From contig NZ_OY762929.1 of NCBI RefSeq assembly GCF_963666675.1, positions 1,860,001 through 1,924,000 of the forward strand: DNA of 64,000 bases. The letters are read 5' to 3'. The position numbers were made by a program, and so were the translations under genes. Numbering within the stretch: the first letter of the stretch is position 1; the number at the start of each line of letters is the position of its first letter. This DNA comes from an uncultured Desulfobacter sp. GTDB taxonomy: Bacteria; Desulfobacterota; Desulfobacteria; Desulfobacterales; Desulfobacteraceae. The notes under the pieces were generated by a model, which was not told where the DNA came from, made no database searches, and saw only the letters and a program-made list of their open reading frames with translations. Below, one piece after another: positions 25,711 through 35,700 of the stretch.

Positions 25711-28692
25711 TTATTCCAGCGGCAGTCGTATGATAAAATTTGCCCCTTGGTTTAATGATGATACCACATCCATGGTGCCGCGGTGATTCTGGGTAATAAT
25801 GAAATATGAAACCGAGAGCCCGAGGCCTGTGCCCACCCCCACCGGTTTTGTGGTAAAAAAGGGTTCAAAAATTCTTGACAGGATCGTTTCGTCCATACCG
25901 GGACCGTTGTCCTGGATTTCCATTCGCAACATATGTTTTTCCCGGGCAATTCTTAAAATAAAACAGGGGGGATCATTATTGTCCCTGTCCCGGGACTGCA
26001 TCGCCTGGGCCCCATTGCCCAGAATATTTAACAACACCTGCTGAATTTCGCCCGCCTCACAGGGCAATTGGGGCAGGTTTTCTTCATATTCCTTGACGAT
26101 TTTAATGGCTTTAAAATCGTATTTTTTTTTCAGATTGTAATCCGTTGCCGCAAGTTCAAGGGCCTTGTCCATCAGTTGAACCGGATGATGGGATGAATGG
26201 GCGGAATCTGATTTCCGGGCAAAACTGAGCATATTATGAACGATACCTGAAACCCTGCGGCCGGATTCATTGATGGCGTCCAACATTCTTAAAATGCCTC
26301 TTTTTTCCATGAAGGTTTTGATTTGATCAACGGAGACACCCAAATCCCGGGCGACGTTCCGGTTTGCCTGAATGCCTTCGTCTTGGAGTCTTGATTTTAC
26401 TACACTGGCCGTTTGTATCATAGCGGCCAGGGGGTTGTTGATCTCATGGGCCATACCCGCAGCCAAACCGCCCACGGAGAGCATCTTTTCGCTCTGGATC
26501 ATCATCTCTTCCAGCCGGACCTGTTCGGTAATGTCGTCCACCCGGATCACGGCGCCTTGTTCCCCATCGACCGTTAACGGAAAGATCGTTATATCTTCAA
26601 ATCGGTTCTCCTGGGTTGTCTTTACCGGTATCTTGGGGGCGCTGATGACCCGGTGTTCCCGGATGGCGGTTTTAATTTGTTCTACTTTATCGGATAGACG
26701 GGGGAAAACCTCGGTCAGGGGGCGGGACCCGGCTTTTTCAGAACTGATCCCTGTGGTGTGCCGGGCTTTTTGGTTCCATTGGGTGACCTTAAGATCATGG
26801 TCAACGCCGATCAGAACCGAAGGCATGGAATCAATGATATTGGTAAGGTAGTTTTTAAGGCGGCGAAGTTCTTGTTCGGCCGCTTTGCGCGGGGTGATGT
26901 CCTGAACAAAAGCCACATGAATTTTTTGGTCTTCGAACCGCACCATTTTTTGGATCACCTGGATTGGAAAAACCACACCCTTTCGGGTGCGGTGCAACGA
27001 TTCAACGGTTGTTGTGCCCGCCTCTTCCAGAAGGGTTATTTGTTGGTCCAAACGTTCACGGTCCATTGCGGGATCAAAATCATAGACACGCATCCGGCAT
27101 AGCTCTTCGCGTGAATACCCAAGGCTTTCACATCCCTCTTCATTGACATCAAGAACTTTGCCGTCCGGCCCCATTCGCCAGATCCCAATGGGTGCTTTGT
27201 CAAAAATGAACTGGGTCAGACGTAACGATTCCTCCATCTCCTTGCGCCGGGTACTGTCTATGATTATCCCATAATAGACGATTTTTTCCCCGACCCTGCG
27301 GGGCCGGGAGCTGCATTCAACCCAGATCTCTTCTCCGGTGGGCTTGATAAAGCGTCCTTCGTAATGCCAGGGCGCAACCCTATCGGTGGCGTTCCGGACC
27401 GAGCGCATGAAACGGGACTGATCTTGTTTGGGCAGACAGGCAATGAAATCATGAAATAATTGTTTCGGGTGCCAATTGATGCCGAGCAGGTCTTTTAATT
27501 TTTTCTTCAAGACGGTTGACGCATCGTTGAATTCGGGAACTTCCTGATTCCCGGAGAATTCATACATGATGCCGGGAACATTGGCGATAAGGTTTTCCAT
27601 CTCCTCTCTATTTTTAACCAGTTCTTTTTCCCGTTGGTCAATCATGCCGGCCATGTGTTTCAGGCTTTGACCGAGTTGGTATAGTTCAGTGATGGCCGAA
27701 GCGGGCCATGTATTGTCATACTGACCATCGGCAATGGCGCCGGCTTTTTCAGAATAGACCCTGAATATAGTTGACAGCCGTTTTGCCCGGTTCCAGGATA
27801 GAAACAATGCCAGAATAAACGCCATGGCCAGGCCCAGGATAAACGTCATCAAAGCGGCCCGGAGGGGTTTATAGGCTTTGGATGTGGGCTGGGCCACCAG
27901 GACTTTCCACCCCAGATCGTCAATGGCAACAACCGTTCCTATATATGATGTCCCATCCAATTGAAATGCCCCGGAAATAAATCGGCCGTCATGTCCGGGA
28001 CCGGCCAAAGACAGCAGTGAATCCGGCAATCGTTGTCCCCAGTGGCGCCGTTGTGAATCGGCGACAATCCTTGCATTACCGTCAATCACATAGGTTAAAA
28101 ATCCGGTTTCTCCGGGTAATTGACTGATCACGCCGGACAAATTATCCAAGGTGATTTCAGCCGTGATCAGATTGTCTGCCAATGGAATGGTGAGTGCTAC
28201 GGCAAGACGGCGGCTGACCGTGGACATAAACGTCTGGGACCAGACCGAGTTTTCAGGGTGCCCGGCGGCCATAACGAATCGTCTGCCCGACAGGTCCAGT
28301 CCGATCAAATCGTGTCGAAGAAACCGCCGGGACTGTGCCAGCCCTACCGCCATGACGAGCTGTTGTCGGGGAGAGGAGATGTAGATTGTTTCAAACAGTT
28401 CGCCTTGGCCGCATTGGGAATCCAAAAGCGCCGTGAGCTGTTCGTTGGAAAGCCCCTGGCGGCCCTGGATAAAATCAGCCAGGGCGGATAGTTGCCGTTG
28501 CCCGCCCAATATATGCGAGGATACCTGCCCGGCAATGGAGCGGGCCATACCCTGGTGGCGGATTTCCGTATCGGACCGCATGGCCGGCAACAGAAAAAAC
28601 CACACGAAGATCGCGATGATCAATACCGGCAAGCCTGCCACCAGGGTAAATTGTAACAATTGATGATATCGAAGGGATTTCGTCTTTTTCAA
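25711..28692 (-). CDS. Double-Cache, multi-PAS membrane histidine kinase
   Basis: This 993-residue kinase has TM1 (about 13-33), a periplasmic double-Cache sensor (about 35-285, with WSQTFMSTVSRRLAVALTIP), TM2 (about 290-312), a HAMP-like linker (about 313-370) and three PAS domains (about 375-505, 510-625 and 630-735). The core has His749 in GLAAGMAHEINNPLAAM and a HATPase_c domain with LLNILGNGAQAM, DNGPGMD and FEPFFTTKPVGVGTGLGL. The last PAS plus core is a paralogue of that in the kinase at 9192-11588. It starts 4 bases after the stop of a LivK-like lipoprotein gene, so binding protein and kinase are co-translated and probably form one receptor. No cognate receiver is adjacent. Confidence 0.92.
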   Translation of the reverse strand: MKKTKSLRYHQLLQFTLVAGLPVLIIAIFVWFFLLPAMRSDTEIRHQGMARSIAGQVSSHILGGQRQLSALADFIQGRQGLSNEQLTALLDSQCGQGELFETIYISSPRQQLVMAVGLAQSRRFLRHDLIGLDLSGRRFVMAAGHPENSVWSQTFMSTVSRRLAVALTIPLADNLITAEITLDNLSGVISQLPGETGFLTYVIDGNARIVADSQRRHWGQRLPDSLLSLAGPGHDGRFISGAFQLDGTSYIGTVVAIDDLGWKVLVAQPTSKAYKPLRAALMTFILGLAMAFILALFLSWNRAKRLSTIFRVYSEKAGAIADGQYDNTWPASAITELYQLGQSLKHMAGMIDQREKELVKNREEMENLIANVPGIMYEFSGNQEVPEFNDASTVLKKKLKDLLGINWHPKQLFHDFIACLPKQDQSRFMRSVRNATDRVAPWHYEGRFIKPTGEEIWVECSSRPRRVGEKIVYYGIIIDSTRRKEMEESLRLTQFIFDKAPIGIWRMGPDGKVLDVNEEGCESLGYSREELCRMRVYDFDPAMDRERLDQQITLLEEAGTTTVESLHRTRKGVVFPIQVIQKMVRFEDQKIHVAFVQDITPRKAAEQELRRLKNYLTNIIDSMPSVLIGVDHDLKVTQWNQKARHTTGISSEKAGSRPLTEVFPRLSDKVEQIKTAIREHRVISAPKIPVKTTQENRFEDITIFPLTVDGEQGAVIRVDDITEQVRLEEMMIQSEKMLSVGGLAAGMAHEINNPLAAMIQTASVVKSRLQDEGIQANRNVARDLGVSVDQIKTFMEKRGILRMLDAINESGRRVSGIVHNMLSFARKSDSAHSSHHPVQLMDKALELAATDYNLKKKYDFKAIKIVKEYEENLPQLPCEAGEIQQVLLNILGNGAQAMQSRDRDNNDPPCFILRIAREKHMLRMEIQDNGPGMDETILSRIFEPFFTTKPVGVGTGLGLSVSYFIITQNHRGTMDVVSSLNQGANFIIRLPLE

Positions 28693-28696
28693 ACCA

Positions 28697-29818
28697 TTAC
28701 TCCACCAACATGAATTGTCGATTTTTAACGATGCTCATGGAGGAATTGGCGCGTGTCATATCACCGTAATCATCAAATACGAGCAGGCCCTGCAACCCTT
28801 CGAACCGGCGGATGGAGAGCACGGTTTTTTTCAGATCTTCCCCCCTTTGCTGTTTTTTAAGGGCGGTTATGACCACATGGGCGGCATCATATCCATTTAC
28901 CCCGGGAAATCCCGGCTCTCGGCCCAGTTGTTTTATATACGCCTTGCGAAAGGCCTGGTATGCCGGGGCGGGGTGTTCACGATCAAATGTCTGAACCACG
29001 GTAACACCTTCAACGGCCTTGCCTCCGAATTCCAGGAGCTGTTCTGTGGCCCCCCAATCGGCTATGGTGATGTTCACTGTTTTATTTGTTTTCCTGATTT
29101 GTTGACACAACAGGGCCACATCCATGGAGTTGGCAATAATCAGGATACCGTTGATGTCCAATGCGAGGGCTTTTTTTGCAATATCTTCGAACGGGTTGTT
29201 CTCCTTGGTATCATAGGGGATGATCGAAACAATTTCCCCGCTGCCTTTAGTGAAGATTTCTTTGAAATTTTCAAGCCAGCTTTGTGTATATGATTTGTTC
29301 CCCACGTCGTATATCACTGCCGCCCGGGTGATATCCCCGGATTTTATGTGATAATCGGCGCTGACCGCTGTATTTATCCTGACCGAAGGAACAACACGAA
29401 AAAAATAATCGTCAATGCCGAAAAGCTTTTGTGTACTCACCGTGGGGGCCACGCAAAGTATCCGGTGTTTGTTGAAAATCGGGGTGACGGCCATGCCCAT
29501 CTGGCTGGTCATGGGCCCGATGATTGCGGCCACACCCTCCCGGATCAGTTCTTCTGCCGCTTGCCGGGCAACATCGGGGTCATGCCGGTCGTCTTTGATG
29601 ACCAGTTGAATTCTGTGTCCGTGGATGCCGCCTTCTTTATTTGCCTTTTCGATGCACATCTGGACCGCATCCAACCCGGCAATCCCCAGGTCGGCCACGC
29701 GGCCCGACATGCCGGCGATAAAACCTATTTTTACGGGTGTTTTTGAGTCGCACGCCGGCATGGATATGCACGCGAACATCAAGAAAATGAGCATCCGCTT
29801 GGGCCATGTGGTTTTCAT
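28697..29818 (-). CDS. LivK-like substrate-binding lipoprotein paired with a kinase
   Basis: The ATG at 29818 (AAGGA nine bases upstream) gives 373 residues beginning MKTTWPKRMLIFLMFACISM, a signal peptide with a lipoprotein-like MPAC ending at Cys23. A longer frame to 29863 has no such N-terminus support. The mature part is a type I periplasmic binding fold (Peripla_BP_6): VKIGFIAGMSGRVADLGIAG, VIKDDRHDPDVARQAAEELI, AAIIGPMTSQMG, and the C-terminal EPGFPGVNGYDAAHVVITAL. No permease or ATPase genes are nearby; a histidine kinase follows after 4 bases. I infer a sensory binding protein for an amino acid, amide or similar ligand. Confidence 0.88.
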   Translation of the reverse strand: MKTTWPKRMLIFLMFACISMPACDSKTPVKIGFIAGMSGRVADLGIAGLDAVQMCIEKANKEGGIHGHRIQLVIKDDRHDPDVARQAAEELIREGVAAIIGPMTSQMGMAVTPIFNKHRILCVAPTVSTQKLFGIDDYFFRVVPSVRINTAVSADYHIKSGDITRAAVIYDVGNKSYTQSWLENFKEIFTKGSGEIVSIIPYDTKENNPFEDIAKKALALDINGILIIANSMDVALLCQQIRKTNKTVNITIADWGATEQLLEFGGKAVEGVTVVQTFDREHPAPAYQAFRKAYIKQLGREPGFPGVNGYDAAHVVITALKKQQRGEDLKKTVLSIRRFEGLQGLLVFDDYGDMTRANSSMSIVKNRQFMLVE

Positions 29819-29886
29819 TTTAATTAATCCTTTTAATACAAAAATCATTACAATCCGCAGCACTTAAATCTCTGTGCTCTCTGTGT

Positions 29887-29946
29887 CCTCTGTGGTTTAA
29901 ACACATAGCGGGCGTTGCCGGCAGATTTTATTTAACCACAGAGAGG
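29887..29946. repeat. Inverted repeat of the AACCACAGAG type
   Basis: CCTCTGTGGTTTAA (29887-29900) and TTTAACCACAGAGAGG (29931-29946) are inverted copies enclosing about 30 bases. CTCTGTGCTCTCTGTGTCC repeats precede it. A related sequence (TTTAACCACGGAACG) occurs at 38106-38156. It lies in the space between the binding-protein gene and the cytochrome b gene, both on the minus strand. Confidence 0.6.
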
Positions 29947-29955
29947 ATACCGTTT

Positions 29956-30003
29956 AAAACCGACGACGGCCATCTGCCTTGGAGGTGATGGCCGTGTCGG
30001 GTT
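29956..30003 (-). terminator. Hairpin terminator after the cytochrome b gene
   Basis: Arms AACCGACGACGGCCATC (29958-29974) and GATGGCCGTGTCGGGTT (29987-30003) pair with two mismatches across a 12-base loop. Read on the minus strand the stem ends in GGTTTTAAA, a short U-tract, 30 bases downstream of the cytochrome b stop. Confidence 0.6.
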
Positions 30004-30033
30004 CATGGGCAAAAGCAGGTTAAAGGCCCTGGG

Positions 30034-30681
30034 TCAGGAACGGCGTTTGTCGGCAACCTCCCATTCATGGATTGTGGTGGTTTCGTAAATCTCTTCCCAG
30101 CCGGTGATCATTCCTGCGATATGGCTGAACAGGGAGTGGCCGGTGGTGGTCATGTAAACATGTATCACCAGAAATGAGAGCAGTAAAAAGGCCACAAAGG
30201 TGTGGAGCAGGGCCACCGGTGCCAGGGACCAGCCAACGCCTCCCCAGATGTTCCAGGTGTAATAGAGCATGCCGGATATCATCTGGACCGGCAGCATCAA
30301 TGCCGACAATGCCAGATAGGTCAATCGCTGCAGCGGATTGTGCTTGGCACCCGAGGATTTTTGAACCGGATGGGGTTTGCCCTGGAAAATGCCGAAGGCA
30401 TAGTAGAGCATCACATCTATGAGTTTCTTGGTTGTGGGAATGTATTGACGCCACTCGCCGGTGGTGAAAAGCCAGAATATAAAAAAGGCAAAGAGCACCA
30501 GCCATGAAATGCCAACAAAATTATGGGTTTTCACTGCCGTTTCATAGCCCATCAGGGTGTACGTGCCATGGATTTCAAAGCCTGTGATCATAAGGAATAT
30601 GATGATCGCGGCCTGGAGCCAGTGCCAGAATCTTTCATAACGCGTGTACAGATATACTTTAATTCGTTTGGTCTGAGTCAT
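30034..30681 (-). CDS. Membrane cytochrome b subunit (thiosulfate reductase/hydrogenase b-type family)
   Basis: The start at 30681 (MTQTKRIKVYLYTRYERFWH, with AAGGAAG eight bases upstream) is preferred to the frame's upstream start at 30873, which would overlap the octaheme gene with unlikely sequence. The protein has 215 residues with four or more transmembrane helices. Candidate haem b histidines are in RYERFWHWLQ, AVKTHNFVGISW, LLHTFVAF and LVIHVYMTTTGH. This family links the quinone pool to periplasmic redox enzymes. It lies 20 bases after the octaheme cytochrome gene, so the pair probably forms a membrane complex in which the cytochrome b passes electrons from quinol to the octaheme protein. 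Confidence 0.88.
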   Translation of the reverse strand: MTQTKRIKVYLYTRYERFWHWLQAAIIIFLMITGFEIHGTYTLMGYETAVKTHNFVGISWLVLFAFFIFWLFTTGEWRQYIPTTKKLIDVMLYYAFGIFQGKPHPVQKSSGAKHNPLQRLTYLALSALMLPVQMISGMLYYTWNIWGGVGWSLAPVALLHTFVAFLLLSFLVIHVYMTTTGHSLFSHIAGMITGWEEIYETTTIHEWEVADKRRS

Positions 30682-30701
30682 GGTGTTATCTTCCTTTGCT
30701 C

Positions 30702-32348
30702 TTAATTTCTGGTGAAAAACCGGCCGAGGCCGTGGAGGGCAACGCCTATCAATGATCCGATCACAAGGATCCATCCCACCCAGTCCATCAGGGCGACGTG
30801 ATTGCGTCCGGGCATGTAAAAGCCGGCCAGGTCGGCCAGTCGCCCGGTATCTCTGATATGGCATTCGGTACATGAAAGGACATTGTCCCGGGGAGCGACC
30901 ATGTGGGTGATGGGAAACACATAGGATGTCTGAACAAAATCATACTCGCCGGAATAGGGCAGGTTTGAGTACTCCTGGCCGTACCGGATCGCTGCATTCC
31001 AATCAAACCCTTTCCAGTAGGCGGCCTTATCTGTTTTATCCTTGGGGAACAGATGGGGGACCACAAGCTTTTTGTTTATTTTGTCGTAGGGGATTTTACC
31101 CCGGTGGACCTTGAACGGAAAAATGAAGGATTTTTCATCGGTCATGTCCCCGGCCGGCTTACTTACGGCCACCTCAACGGACGGATCAATGGTGTCTTTC
31201 AAGGTCAGATGGTCAATGGAACCGTTGTACCAGAAGTATTCGGGTACCACATTTTTTTCCCATTTGAATTCGCCTTTTTTGCTCATATAGGCAGGTTTGC
31301 CAAACTCATCTTTCACCGTATAGGGTTTACCTTCTTTCATTTTTCCTGCCGCAGACCAGTCCCAGTGCATCTTGGTGGGGTTGATGCGGGCAAATTTGGG
31401 GATATGGCAGCTCTGGCATGCCACCCTGTCGGTGTGGTCGTTGGCCTTGGCATTGTGCTGGTGGGGCGTCCTGCCGTGGCAGGATACACAGGTGATCTTT
31501 GAGGTCAAATCGTCTTCAATTAACGACGTTTTGCTCTCAGCGGCGGGCCGGGTGTAGATTCTGCCTGCGATATGGTGTTCCGATGTGGAGTGGCACCGGG
31601 TGCAGGTAAAATTTTGTCCGTCGGTGCCCATGTGAACATCCAGGTGTTTGTCGGGTTTGATCAAAGATGAATCCAGATCGCCGTGCTTGACACCGTCTCC
31701 GCCACCGCCGTAGAAATGGCAGGTGCCGCAGTTTTTCCGCCCGGGCAGGCCGACACTCTGGGCCACTTTATTCCACTCCGGCGGATGGTATGTTTTTTTG
31801 TTTGATTTAAATACCTTGGTCTCCTTGGCCGGATGGCCGGCACCGGATGGAAATTTTTTGTAGGTGCCTGTGCTCTCATGGCAGACAAGGCAATCCACCT
31901 TGGTTTGATCGGTGAAATCAAAGGTGTTGTCCTTCCAGCCGTATCCCGCATGGCATGAGGTGCAGCGCGGCTCGTTGCTGCTGGCGTTGATGCAGAAGTT
32001 GTTGACCGAATATCCGCCTTTGCCCAGGGGGGTGTCCGGATCTTTGCCCGGGGCTTCCCAGGTCCAGTGAATGGTTTTGTGAAACTGCAGGGCCGCCTCG
32101 TTATGGCATTTGAGGCAGGCTTGGGTCACTTCAGGGCCGGAAGCGAATTCCTGCTGTAAAATGTCGAATTTTGAGTGGTCCGCAGTAATCCACCGCTTTT
32201 TATCTTTTATTGCCTGTTTTGCAAGGACCCTGCCGGGGGCCAGTTCTTCCTGGTCACCCGTGGATGCCGTGCAGGGCAAGGGGCCGGCCGGCAGCATGAA
32301 CAGGGTGAACAGCAGAAAAACCAAGATCGTTCGCTTTTGTTTCTTCAT
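30702..32348 (-). CDS. Octaheme tetrathionate reductase-type cytochrome c
   Basis: This protein has 548 residues with a signal peptide (hydrophobic core about 8-26). Eight CxxCH haem motifs are visible in order: CLKCH, CTSCH, CLVCH, CGTCH, CTRCH, CVSCH, CQSCH and CTECH. The family block CGTCHFYGGGGDGVKHGDL is present, as is a C-terminal membrane helix (MDWVGWILVIGSLIGVALHG) that anchors it. In Shewanella the related OTR reduces tetrathionate, nitrite and hydroxylamine in vitro, but its physiological substrate is uncertain, so the substrate here is open. A good AAGGAGG lies a little far (about 12 bases) from the ATG. The operon partner is a cytochrome b. A strong hairpin lies about 110 bases upstream. 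Confidence 0.93.
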   Translation of the reverse strand: MKKQKRTILVFLLFTLFMLPAGPLPCTASTGDQEELAPGRVLAKQAIKDKKRWITADHSKFDILQQEFASGPEVTQACLKCHNEAALQFHKTIHWTWEAPGKDPDTPLGKGGYSVNNFCINASSNEPRCTSCHAGYGWKDNTFDFTDQTKVDCLVCHESTGTYKKFPSGAGHPAKETKVFKSNKKTYHPPEWNKVAQSVGLPGRKNCGTCHFYGGGGDGVKHGDLDSSLIKPDKHLDVHMGTDGQNFTCTRCHSTSEHHIAGRIYTRPAAESKTSLIEDDLTSKITCVSCHGRTPHQHNAKANDHTDRVACQSCHIPKFARINPTKMHWDWSAAGKMKEGKPYTVKDEFGKPAYMSKKGEFKWEKNVVPEYFWYNGSIDHLTLKDTIDPSVEVAVSKPAGDMTDEKSFIFPFKVHRGKIPYDKINKKLVVPHLFPKDKTDKAAYWKGFDWNAAIRYGQEYSNLPYSGEYDFVQTSYVFPITHMVAPRDNVLSCTECHIRDTGRLADLAGFYMPGRNHVALMDWVGWILVIGSLIGVALHGLGRFFTRN

Positions 32349-32791
32349 TTTAGGTCAACGCCTCCTTTTTATCGGGATTTTTAGTTGCAGCCCAGGATAT
32401 CAAAAATAATGTTATCACCGCGCCGCGTCTTGAATGCGAATAAAATGTAGTGCAAAATCACCCGCCTTTGTTTTTTGCAAAGGCGGGTGATTATCAAACC
32501 TAAATGTCAAACAGGTTCCCACAGCCGATGAGAACCGTTTCGCGCATGAAAAATGTCTATCTTATAACTTGTGATATTATCAGAAAAATTACGAATATGC
32601 CAGCATCATCAATGCCGGGAAAACAGCTCTCTTTTTATTTATTTCGGATGTTTTGGCCGAATTTAATGCGCGCCGGATGACTCTTTACTGTTTTTGTTGA
32701 CAACCCCCAAAGATCTGTCCTAAAGCTTGAGCTGATTTAATTATAGTAAAACTGACATGATACACAATAAAAAAGTGCGTTTGGGGAAAAC
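32349..32791. other. Divergent intergenic region between the octaheme cytochrome and a hybrid kinase
   Basis: These 443 bases have no gene. They contain the hairpin at 32456-32492 and a TTGACA at 32697-32702 with a weak TAAAGC 18 bases on, a possible promoter for the kinase at 32792. Otherwise the sequence is AT-rich without recognisable features. Confidence 0.5.
32456..32492. terminator. Strong hairpin upstream of the octaheme cytochrome
   Basis: A perfect 15-bp stem is formed by AATCACCCGCCTTTG (32456-32470) and CAAAGGCGGGTGATT (32478-32492) with loop TTTTTTG. On the minus strand it is followed by GATTTTG, a short U-run, so it could be an attenuator in the octaheme leader or the terminator of a small untranslated RNA. 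No gene precedes it on the plus strand. Confidence 0.5.
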
Positions 32792-35700
32792 ATGAAAATA
32801 TCGATACGGTGGGCAATGGTTCTGGGCTGCCTGGGTCTCATTTGGGGGATGCAGATTATGATTACTTGGTCCTCTTATGTCTCATCCCAGCGGATGCTCG
32901 CCGGACATGCCTGTGACGTGATGCAGAATATTGCAGACCTGACCATGAGTCAATCTAAAAACCATCTCCAACTGGCCCAGAGTGCCGCCCTTCTGACCAA
33001 ACGCCTGCTGGCCTCCGAAGTGGTGGGAAGTCGCAATCAGCATTACGATGTGCTTGAACGCTATTTTCTAGATCAACTATCCTTGTATGCCCATTTTGCA
33101 GGCATTTATATCGGTATGCCCAATGGTGACTTTTTTTATGTCAACCGCAGCGATGCCCATAGTCCCGGGGGGTTTCGCACCAAGGTCATTGATCATCTCA
33201 ATGGTGTGAAAAGAACCCGGCTGATCTGGCGGAATGCACACGGCAGCCTGGTTGAAACCACTCAAGCGCCCGGCGACACCTATGATCCCAGGCAGCGGCC
33301 CTGGTTTCAAAAAGCCCTGGCCGAGCGTGGAATTATCTGGACGGACCCCTATATCTTTTTTTCCTCCCAGAAACCCGGCATCACGGTGGCAGGTCCCATT
33401 TTTGACGATATCGGGCAGTTACAAAGTATCGTCGGCGTGGATATCGAAATTGACGACCTTTCCACCTTTATCAGCCGGCTGCGGATCGGTAAGCACGGCC
33501 GTGCCTTTATGCTCAACAACAACAAAGATGTGGTGGCCTTTCCCGATATTTCAAAAATTAAACAGGTCGAAGGCAATGCCGCCCACCGGTTTAGAATGGT
33601 TAAAATTGATGAGCTGGATGATGAACTGAGCCGGCGGGCGTTTCATGCCATCCAGTGGCAGCAGACCGACGACGGACTGCTCAAGCTTGACCAGTCCCAG
33701 TTTGCCAAGTTCACCCATAACGGTGAGGTGTACAATACCATGTTCACCCAGTTTGCCGACTCCCACTGGCCCTGGATGATCGGGGTGTATATACCGGAAA
33801 ATGACTACCTGGGGGCACTTAAGGAAAATCGGTTACTTAATATCTGGATCACTTTGGCCTTTTCAGTGATCGCCACCCTGGTGGGGCTGCAATTGTTTCG
33901 CAGCATCACACGGCCCTTGATGGGGCTGGAAAAGCAGGCTCTGGCCATCAAACAGCATGACCTGGACGCAAGTTTCAACACCCAGTCCATATTTAAGGAG
34001 ATCGATGAAACCGCCACCGCCTTTTCACAGATGAAGGATTCGCTGCAAACCAGTGAAAAAAAATATCGCCTGATTTTTGAAAACATTCAGGATATCTATT
34101 TTGAATGCACCATTGAGGGTGAAATTATAGAAGTCAGCCCCTCTGTTGAAGAGTTGATCAAGCGGGACCGCAGGGAAATTATCGGTATCAATCTTACCCA
34201 TTTTTATAAAAATGCCGATGATTATAAGCGGTTCTTATCCAAAATTTTTGACGACGAATCGGTGAGTGACTGGGAAATCCCCCTGGAAAACGAACAGGGT
34301 GAAATTGCCTATGGCTCGGTCTCGGCCACCTTAAAGCGCAATGAAGCCGGGGAGGCCCAAAAAATTATCGGTTCCCTGCGTATTATCACCGACAGGAAAA
34401 AAGCCGAACTCAAGCTGCGTCGATACCAGGATCAGCTGGAGGATCTTGTGGAAGAACGTACCCAGGATCTGCAAAAGAGCAATGAACAACTGCGCAATGA
34501 AATTGAGACAAGAAAAGAGAAGGAAGAGGCGCTCAGACGCAGTGAAGAAAAATACCGCTCCATCATAGAAAATACCAACAACGGTTACTACGAAGTGGAT
34601 CTGGACGGCTGCCTGACCTTTTTCAACGACTCTCTGGCGGTTATTCTAGGATATTCGGTTCATGAGCTTCAGGGGATGGATTATTCCATTTTACTGGATG
34701 CAGAAGCCCCGGGGCCCCTGCCAATGCCTGCAACCTCTTCTGAAACCTATCGATCCGGCGTGAACGGGAACCTGTCCCGCCTGACCATTACCCGTAAAGA
34801 CGGTGACCGGCGCACCGTAGATGTTTCAATGGCCCCCATTCTAGATAACAACGGTGAAAAGATCGGGTATCGTGGGGTTGTTCTGGACGTCAGCGAGCGG
34901 CTAAATGCCGAAGCCGAAAAGAAACAATTACAGGAACGATTGCACCAGATCCAGCGGTTGGAGGGCATTGGTACCCTTGCCGGCGGTGTGGCCCACGATT
35001 TTAATAATCTGCTGATGGGTATCCAGGGCAATATTTCGTTGATGATGCTTCGGACCAGGCCTTCGGAGTACCACTACAGAAAATTAAAAAGTATCGAGTC
35101 CTGCGTCAGCTCCGGAACCAAATTGACCCAGCAACTGCTCGGATTTGCCCGGGGCGGCAAGTACATGGCCAAATCCTTGGATTTCAATCAAATTGTCCAG
35201 GATACCGCCCGTATGTTCGGCCGCACGCGCAAAGAGGTTGAAATTAAGGAAAATATAGAGCGGGGTTTGTGGCCGGTGATTGCGGATAAAAATCAGATCG
35301 AACAGGTGCTGCTCAATATTTACATTAATGCATGGCAGGCCATGCCCGACGGGGGCAAGATCATGATAGACGCCAAAAACATGGTGCTCAATGCCTCCTT
35401 TACCAAGGCCTTTGATATTGAGCCGGGCCAGTATGTATGTGTCTCCATCACGGATAATGGTGTGGGCATTGATCCTGCCATCCAGTCACGGATATTTGAG
35501 CCGTTCTTTACCACCAAGGGCATGGGCCGGGGTACCGGGCTCGGCCTTGCATCCGCCTATGGTATTATCAAGAATCATGACGGCGCCATTGATTTTGTCA
35601 GCCAATTGGGAAAAGGCACCACCTTTTATATTTATCTGCCGGCCTCGGATGGCGATGTCGATCAGGAACCTGCATTGTGCGAAATCATTTCAAAGGGTAC

